A stretch of 32,051 nt of DNA, from assembly GCA_031411495.1 (NCBI GenBank), contig JANOBD010000174.1:1-32051 (forward strand), written 5' to 3'. This stretch comes from JANOBD01 sp031411495. GTDB lineage: Bacteria; Planctomycetota; Phycisphaerae; Tepidisphaerales; Tepidisphaeraceae. Of this stretch, positions 15,347 through 21,893 are shown piece after piece. A program made the translations under genes and the position numbers. A model generated the notes under the pieces. It made no database searches. It saw only the letters and a program-made list of their open reading frames with translations, and had not been told where the DNA came from. Each line of letters opens with the position of its first letter. Within the stretch, counting starts at the first letter, position 1.

Positions 15347-15428
15347 AGTTTGCGGTTCGCGGTTCGCCGTTTGCGGTGAGGAGACGACACGTCTTCAACC
15401 GCTAACCGCCAACTGCAAACTGCAAACT
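15347..15428. repeat. Palindromic repeat family F in the threonine synthase leader
   Basis: Arms 15347-15383 and 15392-15428 (37 bases each, eight-base loop) are inverted copies built from the units TTTGCGGTTCGCGG and CAAACTGCAAACT, with roughly ten mismatches, mostly transitions. The palindrome ends nine bases before the start codon, so it would form a long hairpin next to the ribosome-binding region of the mRNA. Confidence 0.8.
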
Positions 15429-15437
15429 GAGCGACGA

Positions 15438-16721
15438 ATGTCCTACGTCATCGGATTGAAGTGCAAAGAGTGCGGCCACAAGATCGGCATCGAGCCGTTC
15501 CATGTCTGTTCACACTGTTTTGGCCCGTACGAAGTGGAGTACGACTACGACGCCATGAAGGGCAAAGTCACCCGCGCCTCCATCGAGGCCGGGCCGAAGT
15601 CGCTCTGGCGGTACAAGGACCTGCTGCCCATCGAAGGCGAGCCGAAGGTCGGCCAGCATTCCGGCTTTACGCCGCTAAAGCGCGCCAAACGCCTCGCGGA
15701 CGAACTCGGCGTGAAGGAACTCTGGATCAAGGACGATTCCTGCAACTACCCGACCTACAGCTACAAGGAACGTGTCGTCTCCGTCGCGATCACCAAGGCG
15801 ATCGAGTTCGGATTTGATACGGTCGGCTGCGCCTCCACCGGCAACCTCGCCAACTCCGTCGCGGCCCACGCTGCTCAAGCTGGGTTGAAGTGTTACGTGA
15901 TGATCCCGCACGATCTCGAGCAGGGCAAAGTGCTCGGCTCGCTCGTGTTCGGCCCAACCGTCGTCCGCATCAAGGGCAACTATGATGATGTGAACCGGCT
16001 CTGTACCGAGATCGCCGACAAGTACGGCTGGGCCATCGTGAACGTGAACCTGCGCCCGTACTACACCGAAGGCGCCAAGACGTTCGGCTTCGAAATCGCC
16101 GAGCAACTCGGCTGGAAGCTGCCGCAACACACGATCAGCCCGACCGCGGGCGGCACGATCCTGCCGAAGATCTACAAGGGATACGAAGAGTTCATCAAGC
16201 TCGGCCTCGTCGAAGACACGAAGCCGAAGATCTACAGCGCGCAGGCAGCGGGCTGCAATCCGGTCGTCACCGCGATCCACAAGCACTGCGACATCATCGA
16301 GCCGCAGAAGCCGAACACGATCGCCAAGAGCATCGCGATCGGCAACCCGGCGGACGGTTACTACGTCTACAATGCCGTCAACGATTCCGGCGGCTGGGGC
16401 GAGAGCGCGACCGATCCGGAAATCGTCGACGCGATCAAGTTGCTCGCCAAGACCGAAGGCATCTGGACCGAACCCGCCGGCGGAACGACCTTGGCGGCGA
16501 CGATGAAGCTCATCGCCAGCGGGCGCATCCCGAAGGACGAGAGCATCTGTGTCTGCATCACCGGCAACGGCCTGAAGACGCTGGAGGTGGTCGAGAACGC
16601 GCTGCCGGTGCCCGCGTCGATCGATGCGAAGCTGGAGCAGTTCGACGAGATGCTGGCCGGGCTGAATACGTCCGCGAAGGCACGCGAAGGGACGCGAAAA
16701 GAGACGTTGGTCAAAGCGTAA
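15438..16721 (+). CDS. thrC: Threonine synthase, zinc-ribbon type
   Basis: A 427-aa PLP enzyme converting O-phosphohomoserine to threonine. An N-terminal zinc ribbon (C9, C12, C24, C27: LKCKECGH and HVCSHC) precedes the fold type II domain. The PLP lysine is K110 in PTYSYKERVVS, where most threonine synthases have PTGSFKDR. The phosphate-binding ASTGNLANS and late CITGNGLKT follow. The ATG at 15438 is used because it starts the zinc ribbon; the frame is open back to 15225 only through riboswitch and repeat sequence. A SAM-I riboswitch and a long hairpin lie in the leader, so expression is probably SAM-responsive. Family assignment is firm, but the substrate is less so given the altered lysine motif. 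Confidence 0.88.
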   Translation: MSYVIGLKCKECGHKIGIEPFHVCSHCFGPYEVEYDYDAMKGKVTRASIEAGPKSLWRYKDLLPIEGEPKVGQHSGFTPLKRAKRLADELGVKELWIKDDSCNYPTYSYKERVVSVAITKAIEFGFDTVGCASTGNLANSVAAHAAQAGLKCYVMIPHDLEQGKVLGSLVFGPTVVRIKGNYDDVNRLCTEIADKYGWAIVNVNLRPYYTEGAKTFGFEIAEQLGWKLPQHTISPTAGGTILPKIYKGYEEFIKLGLVEDTKPKIYSAQAAGCNPVVTAIHKHCDIIEPQKPNTIAKSIAIGNPADGYYVYNAVNDSGGWGESATDPEIVDAIKLLAKTEGIWTEPAGGTTLAATMKLIASGRIPKDESICVCITGNGLKTLEVVENALPVPASIDAKLEQFDEMLAGLNTSAKAREGTRKETLVKA

Positions 16722-16732
16722 AAGCAGTCGAG

Positions 16733-16824
16733 AGTCATCCTGAGGTAATCCGAAGATCTGGCACTTGTCGAGCGTCTGTGGGCAACCGAATGGGCCAGAT
16801 GCTTCGGATTACCTCGGCATGACT
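16733..16824. repeat. Palindromic repeat family C, complete copy
   Basis: The left arm 16733-16762 (AGTCATCCTGAGGTAATCCG, then AAGATCTGGC) and right arm 16794-16824 are near-perfect inverted copies: three mismatches or gaps over 30 bases. A 31-base loop separates them. It sits between the convergent threonine synthase and namZ genes and could stop transcription from both sides, although no U-tract is obvious. A half copy occurs at 5051-5076. Confidence 0.85.
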
Positions 16825-16855
16825 TGCTTGCAGCGTGAATCACCTGTCATTCGCA

Positions 16856-18130
16856 TCAATACAGCAGCCACTTCACGCGCTGCTGCTTGAACGCTTCGCA
16901 GTACGTGCGCCACCTCGCGAAGATCGGTTCAAGATCCTCTCCGTTCGTGAGTGCGTCGCCGATGTCGCTGTTGCCGCTCACCTTGTCGAACATCGTGCGA
17001 CGTCCCTCCGGACGAACGGCGATGCCGTCGTCCTTGCTCGGTTTCGTCGCCGGCGAGTTGGCGATCGCCATCATCTGTTTTCCGCCGAGTGCTTCGACGA
17101 GCCGGTAATTGATCTGGACGAGCGACGGGGCAGTTTTCGGATCGATGTGGAGCTGCACGCCGCCGCAGGCTTCGCCCTTGTTGGTAGCGTAGAACGGCTT
17201 GTAGCGCAAGGCGCGGAAGTAAATGCCTTTCTCGCCGGGCCAGAGCCTGTTCAGTTTCTCTGCGAGCGCGATGCCGTCGATCGCCGGCGAGCCGACGATC
17301 TCGAACGGCAGCGTGTAGCCGACGCCGTTCGACGCCTGGTACAGCTCGCCGAAGATGCCGGTCGCGGAATACGCGGCGATGCTGGAGACGTGCGGGATGT
17401 GCGGGCTGGTCATGATCCAGTCGAGGCCGGTGTCGGCCCAGGTCATGTCGCGCGTCCAGCCCTTCATTTTTACGACGGTCAGGCCGGCCCATTTCGGCGC
17501 GACTTGCTCGCGTACCATCGTCGCGAGCTCGCCCATCGTCATGCCGTGGAGATAGGGTACATCGAGCGAGCTCACGCCAGAGCGGAACTTCTCGCCCGCC
17601 ACCGGCCCGCCTTCGACGCGCAGGCCGCCGAGCGGGTTCGGGCGGTCGAGGATGATGAGCGGCTTGTTCGCCTCGGCACACGCTTCGAGGACGTTCTTCA
17701 TCGAGTTGATGTAGGTGTAGGAGCGCGAGCCGATGTCCTGGAGGTCGAAGACGAAGACGTCGATGCTGTCGAGGATTTCTTTCGACGGCTTCTTGGTCTT
17801 GCCATAGAGGCTGTAGGCTTTAAGCCCGGTGGTCGGGTCGATCTTGTCGGTGACGGTATCGCCGGCGTATTCATCGCCCCACACGCCGTGCTCCGGGCCG
17901 AAGAGGGCGACCAGGTTGACGTTCTTCGCGTCCTTCAGCACCAGCGCCGTCGGTTTACGATTCGAATCGACGCTGGCGGGGTTCACCATCACCCCCACGC
18001 GCTTGCCGGCGAGGATCGCGAAATCGGTTTCCTCGAGCTGGTCGATGCCGAGTGTGATCCTGGGATCTGCCCAGGCGAGCCTGGCGCAGCAGGTGAGGAC
18101 AGCGAGCAGGGCGGTTTGAGGGATGCGCAT
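16856..18130 (-). CDS. namZ: Exo-beta-N-acetylmuramidase, DUF1343 family
   Basis: A 424-aa exported protein of the DUF1343/GH171 family, whose studied member NamZ removes N-acetylmuramic acid from the non-reducing ends of peptidoglycan fragments. The signal peptide ends near ARLAWA. Family segments include GKRVGVMVNPASVD, FGPEHGVWG, DSIDVFVFDLQDIGSRSYTY, LIILDRPNPLGG and YQASNGVGYTLPFEIVG. A good Shine-Dalgarno (AAGGAG on the minus strand, 18139-18144) lies eight bases before the ATG at 18130. The gene is divergent from rsmG, with 49 bases between the start codons. It implies turnover or scavenging of peptidoglycan in the periplasm. Confidence 0.9.
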   Translation of the reverse strand: MRIPQTALLAVLTCCARLAWADPRITLGIDQLEETDFAILAGKRVGVMVNPASVDSNRKPTALVLKDAKNVNLVALFGPEHGVWGDEYAGDTVTDKIDPTTGLKAYSLYGKTKKPSKEILDSIDVFVFDLQDIGSRSYTYINSMKNVLEACAEANKPLIILDRPNPLGGLRVEGGPVAGEKFRSGVSSLDVPYLHGMTMGELATMVREQVAPKWAGLTVVKMKGWTRDMTWADTGLDWIMTSPHIPHVSSIAAYSATGIFGELYQASNGVGYTLPFEIVGSPAIDGIALAEKLNRLWPGEKGIYFRALRYKPFYATNKGEACGGVQLHIDPKTAPSLVQINYRLVEALGGKQMMAIANSPATKPSKDDGIAVRPEGRRTMFDKVSGNSDIGDALTNGEDLEPIFARWRTYCEAFKQQRVKWLLY

Positions 18131-18179
18131 TTCGTCGGCTCCTTCGTATGATCGTGTGGAACAGGACCCTCAGCATCCG

Positions 18180-18863
18180 ATGCCTCATCCCCTTTGGCAA
18201 TCCCTCGCCCACGACGCCGGCCTGACGCTCAGCGAGTCGCAACTCGCGCAGCTCGACCGCTATCTCGATCTTTTGATCGAATGGAACCAGAAGATCAACC
18301 TCACGCGGATCGTCGACCGCGCGGATGCGGAAGTGAAACATGTGGCCGATGCACTGACGCTGCTGAGGTTTCTGCCGAAGGCGAACGTAAGAATGAAGGA
18401 TGAAGGCGGAAGGATGGTGGGGGACAACGCGTCTTCACCCTCATCCCTCACCTTAGCGGACGTCGGCACCGGCGGCGGCGTGCCGGGCGTGCCGATCGCC
18501 ATCTGCCGGCCGGACATTCGCGTCACGCTGATCGATTCCACGAAGAAAAAGCTCGACACGATCCAGAAAATCGTCGCCGCGATGGAGTTGAAGAACGTGA
18601 CGATGCTGCATTCGCGCGTCGAGGTCATAAAGACGAAGTTTGATGTCATCACCGCGCGCGCCGTCGCCGACCTCGACACGCTGCTGCAGTGGACCTGGCC
18701 GCTCATGAAGCCGGCCAGCAGGCTGCTGGCGATGAAGGGCCCGAAGGCGAAGGAAGAAGTCGACGCGGCCACACGGCGGCTCTTTCACCAGAAGCGCTCG
18801 GCAACGATCGAGGCTATCAACGTGCCGGAGTTGAGCGGGCATTGCGTGGTGAGGGTGAGATAA
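18180..18863 (+). CDS. rsmG: 16S rRNA (guanine527-N7)-methyltransferase RsmG
   Basis: RsmG methylates G527 of 16S rRNA using SAM. The protein (227 aa) has the family opening LDLLIEWNQKINLTRI and HVADALTLLRFLP, the SAM-binding motif I ADVGTGGGVPGVPIAI, and the later DVITARAVADL. An extra segment of about 20 residues (MKDEGGRMVGDNASSPSS region, nt 18388-18455) lies just before motif I and is encoded by a palindromic repeat. Without it the length would match the usual 205-210. The reading frame stays open through the insert, and the flanking motifs are intact. ATG 18180 is chosen because the family starts about there; a longer reading from 18123 would run into the namZ promoter. Divergent from namZ. 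Confidence 0.92.
   Translation: MPHPLWQSLAHDAGLTLSESQLAQLDRYLDLLIEWNQKINLTRIVDRADAEVKHVADALTLLRFLPKANVRMKDEGGRMVGDNASSPSSLTLADVGTGGGVPGVPIAICRPDIRVTLIDSTKKKLDTIQKIVAAMELKNVTMLHSRVEVIKTKFDVITARAVADLDTLLQWTWPLMKPASRLLAMKGPKAKEEVDAATRRLFHQKRSATIEAINVPELSGHCVVRVR
18388..18455. repeat. Palindromic repeat family G inside rsmG
   Basis: The left arm 18388-18412 (TAAGAATGAAGGATGAAGGC, then GGAAG) is mirrored by 18433-18455, which reads inverted as TAAGGTGAGGGATGAGGGTG and AAG. Differences are mainly A/G and C/T transitions plus two one-base gaps. The loop is about 20 bases. The element sits inside the coding region and is translated in frame. Confidence 0.85.
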
Positions 18864-18985
18864 GCGTGCTCTCCCGCATCTCGGGGGTTTTACGCGCCGT
18901 GAAAACCGCGAACCTGTGGCGGACGTCCATTATCGAAATCGCCGATGTTCATCGCAGCCTGTGTTGACCGTATCATCAGCCGACA

Positions 18986-19549
18986 ATGTTCGGTCACACG
19001 ATTCCCCTCGCAGTCATTCCTCTCCTGATTTTCTGCCTTCGCATCGGCGACTGCTCCATCGGCACCGTGCGCGTCATTTACACCATTCGCGGCTATCGGC
19101 TCGTTTCGTTTTGCCTCGGATTCGTCGAGTCGGTCATCTGGATCGTCGCCATTTCGCAGGTCATGCAGTACCTCAGCGAGCCGCAGTTGAAGTATCGGAT
19201 TTTCAACATCGTCGGCTGGGCGCTCGGGTTCGCGGCGGGGACGGTGTCGGGCATCACGCTCGACAAGTGGATCGCCGCCGGCTGGGTGCTGACCCGGTTC
19301 ATCAGCCTCGATCATTCCGGAAAGATCATCGACGCGCTGCGATCGGCCGGTTTCGGCGTGACGAGCCTGCACGGCGACGGCAAGGACGGGCCGGTCGAGG
19401 TGTTGTTCGTCGTCTCGCCGAGAAAGCGGGCGCAGCAGGTTCTCAAGTTGGTGCGCGAGATCGATCCGAACGCCTTCACCACCGTCGAGCCGGTGAGCAG
19501 CGCCAGCGGCGGCTTCGTGCCGACGTCGGCCGCCGCGATCCGGAAGTAA
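18986..19549 (+). CDS. UPF0316/DUF2179 membrane protein
   Basis: A 187-aa protein of the UPF0316 family. Three transmembrane helices occupy about residues 5-25, 38-60 and 70-95 (DUF5698-type part, with RIGDCSIGTVRVIYTIRGYR). A cytoplasmic DUF2179 domain follows (about 110-165), with SAGFGVTSLHGDGKDGPVEVLFVVSPRK. DUF2179 domains are thought to sense a small ligand or ion, but the function is unknown. The start ATG at 18986 directly precedes the first helix, and no Shine-Dalgarno is evident. It lies between rsmG and the catalase, all on the plus strand, but the gaps of 122 and 129 bases do not suggest tight coupling. Confidence 0.88.
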   Translation: MFGHTIPLAVIPLLIFCLRIGDCSIGTVRVIYTIRGYRLVSFCLGFVESVIWIVAISQVMQYLSEPQLKYRIFNIVGWALGFAAGTVSGITLDKWIAAGWVLTRFISLDHSGKIIDALRSAGFGVTSLHGDGKDGPVEVLFVVSPRKRAQQVLKLVREIDPNAFTTVEPVSSASGGFVPTSAAAIRK

Positions 19550-19678
19550 TCGCCGCGCCGGGTTGTTACACCGCTCATGGCTTTCCTGATGGTTGGCTGC
19601 AAGCGTGCCGCGATAGTCATGCGTGTAGCGCGCGGCCTTGCCGCGCTCCAGAATCAACTCTTTCGAGGGAGCTGTACG

Positions 19679-21781
19679 ATGCCCACCAAGCCCACCAACA
19701 AACCATCTGTCGATGCGAAGACCCAGAATCTCGAAGCCGACACGCACGTGCCCGGCGAGACCATGACCACCAATCAGGGTCTGCCCATCAGTGACGACCA
19801 GAACTCGCTCCGTGCCGGCGTGCGCGGGCCGACGCTGCTGGAAGACTTCCACTTTCGCGAAAAGATCACCCACTTCGATCACGAGCGCATCCCCGAGCGC
19901 GTCGTCCACGCCCGCGGCGTGGCGGCGCACGGCTATTTCGAAGCGACCGGCGACGCATCCGACATCACCAGGGCCTCGCTCTTCGGCAAGAAGGGGAAGA
20001 GGACGCCGGTGTTCGTTCGTTTCAGCACCGTCGCCGGCTCGCGCGGCAGCGCCGATACGCCGCGCGATGTCCGCGGTTTTGCCGTGAAGTTCTACACCGA
20101 TGAAGGCGTGTGGGATCTCGTTGGCAACAATATCCCCGTGTTCTTCATTCAGGATGCGATCAAGTTCCCCGACCTGATCCACGCCGTGAAACCCGAACCA
20201 AACAACGAGATCCCGCAGGCCGCCAGCGCACACGACACTTTCTGGGATTTCGTCAGCCTCACGCCCGAGACGACGCACATGCTCATGTGGGTCATGAGCG
20301 ACCGCGCACTGCCGCGCAGTCTCGCCACGATGCAGGGCTTCGGCATCCATACGTTCCGGTTCATCAACAAGAAGGGCGTAAGCAGCTTCGTGAAGTTCCA
20401 CTTCAAGCCGAAGAAGGGCGTCTTCTCGCAAGTGTGGGATGAAGCACAAAAGACGGCCGGCAAGGATGCCGACTTCCACCGCCGCGACCTGTTCGAGTCG
20501 ATCGAGCGCGGCGACTTCCCCGAGTGGGAGATGGGCGTGCAGGTCGTGCCCGAAGCGGATGAGCACAAGTTTGATTTCGATCTGCTCGACCCGACCAAGA
20601 TCATCCCCGAAGAACTCGTGCCGGTCCGCCCGCTCGGAAAGCTGGTCCTGAACCGCAATCCCGACAACTACTTCGCCGAGACCGAGCAGGTGGCGTTCCA
20701 CCCCGGGCATGTCGTGAGCGGGATTGATTTCAGTAACGATCCGCTGCTGCAGGGTCGGCTCTTTTCGTACATCGATACGCAGATCAAGCGCGTCGGGCCG
20801 AACTTCGCGCAGATTCCGATCAACCGGCCGACGTGCCCGTTCAGCAACAACCAGCGTGACGGCGAGAGCCAGCAACTGATTCATCAGGGCCGAGTGAGCT
20901 ATTTCCCCAACTCGCTCGCCAAGGGCTGCCCGGCTCATTCGCCCGAAGGCATGAACGCCTTCCGCAGCCATGCCGAGAAGATGGACGGCGTAAAAGTCCG
21001 CCAGCGCAGCGACAGCTTCTCCGACCACTTCAGCCAGGCCAGCCTCTTCTTCAACAGCATGGCGCAGTGGGAGAAGAACCACATCATCTCGGCGATCAGC
21101 TTCGAGCTGAACCAGTGCCAGGTCATGGAAGTGAAGCAGCGCGTGATCGATGAACTGCTGGTGAACGTGTCGGATGAACTTGCGAGTCACGTGGCCAACA
21201 ACATCGGCCTGAAGGTGACGGCCAAACCGAAGGCGAAGCCGCCTACCAAGACTTCGCCGGCGCTCAGCATGGACAGACCCGCCGACTCCATTAAAGGGCG
21301 GGCGGTGGCGATCCTCGCCGGCGAGGGCGTCGACTCAAATGCGGTCAGCGGATTGGTCAAGCAACTCAAGGCCGCTGGCGCGTTGCCTGAAGTGATCGCG
21401 CCGACCGCGGGCAAGATCAAAGCCGCTGACGGCTCGACACTGAAAGTTGATCGTCCGCTGACCAACGCGCCGTCGGTCGTGTTCGATGCCGTCTTCGTCG
21501 CGCCGGGTGCGAGCGCGGCAGCGCTGGCGAAGAATCCGGTGGCGATCCAGTTCGTGAGCGAAATGAACGTGCATGGCAAGCCGATCGCCGGCGCGGCTGA
21601 AGCGAAGCAGCTATTCGATGCCGCCCATATCGCCGCGGCCTTCGGAAAAAAGGTCGGCAGCGAAAACGGTATCGTTAGTGTTGCCAAGGCCGATGATCTC
21701 GAGACTTTCGCCAAGACGTTCATCGATGCGATGAAGCAACACCGCTTCCCGAGCCGGCAGCCGGAAACGATCAACGCCTAG
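19679..21781 (+). CDS. katE: Large-subunit catalase (HPII type)
   Basis: A 700-aa monofunctional haem catalase of the large-subunit clade, which disproportionates hydrogen peroxide. The distal histidine lies in ERVVHARGVAAHGYFEA and the distal asparagine in VGNNIPVFFIQDA. The haem-ligand tyrosine is in RLFSYIDTQIKRVGPNF. A C-terminal flavodoxin/DJ-1-like domain (from about residue 540, GRAVAILAGEGVDS) is typical of this clade. The ATG at 19679 is fixed by a strong Shine-Dalgarno, GAGGGAG at 19665-19671, seven bases upstream. An upstream in-frame ATG at 19577 would add 34 unconserved residues. The role is peroxide defence in the cytoplasm. No peroxide-responsive operator was recognised. Confidence 0.95.
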   Translation: MPTKPTNKPSVDAKTQNLEADTHVPGETMTTNQGLPISDDQNSLRAGVRGPTLLEDFHFREKITHFDHERIPERVVHARGVAAHGYFEATGDASDITRASLFGKKGKRTPVFVRFSTVAGSRGSADTPRDVRGFAVKFYTDEGVWDLVGNNIPVFFIQDAIKFPDLIHAVKPEPNNEIPQAASAHDTFWDFVSLTPETTHMLMWVMSDRALPRSLATMQGFGIHTFRFINKKGVSSFVKFHFKPKKGVFSQVWDEAQKTAGKDADFHRRDLFESIERGDFPEWEMGVQVVPEADEHKFDFDLLDPTKIIPEELVPVRPLGKLVLNRNPDNYFAETEQVAFHPGHVVSGIDFSNDPLLQGRLFSYIDTQIKRVGPNFAQIPINRPTCPFSNNQRDGESQQLIHQGRVSYFPNSLAKGCPAHSPEGMNAFRSHAEKMDGVKVRQRSDSFSDHFSQASLFFNSMAQWEKNHIISAISFELNQCQVMEVKQRVIDELLVNVSDELASHVANNIGLKVTAKPKAKPPTKTSPALSMDRPADSIKGRAVAILAGEGVDSNAVSGLVKQLKAAGALPEVIAPTAGKIKAADGSTLKVDRPLTNAPSVVFDAVFVAPGASAAALAKNPVAIQFVSEMNVHGKPIAGAAEAKQLFDAAHIAAAFGKKVGSENGIVSVAKADDLETFAKTFIDAMKQHRFPSRQPETINA

Positions 21782-21810
21782 AGATTTCGTTGGACGACGA
21801 ATGCCTCTGC

Positions 21811-21852
21811 CACCCAGCGTCGCTGGAAGCTTCCGCTTCCGGGCACTGGGTG
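21811..21852. repeat. Hairpin between convergent catalase and oxidase genes
   Basis: CACCCAG (21811-21817) pairs with CTGGGTG (21846-21852). Inside it GGAAGC/GCTTCC closes a four-base loop, giving a nested 42-base hairpin. It may terminate both convergent genes, or be another member of the dispersed palindrome set. No U-tract was seen on either strand. Confidence 0.6.
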
Positions 21853-21893
21853 ACAACGGCATCGCATGGATCGCCGATTCAACGCGACATTCG

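Noticed and set aside
15225..15437. Upstream extension of the threonine synthase reading frame
   Set aside because: It would translate part of the SAM riboswitch and palindrome F; the zinc-ribbon start at 15438 fits the family.
18890..21190. A 766-codon minus-strand frame opposite the UPF0316 gene and the catalase
   Set aside because: Antisense shadow of strongly supported genes; sequence has no domain pattern.
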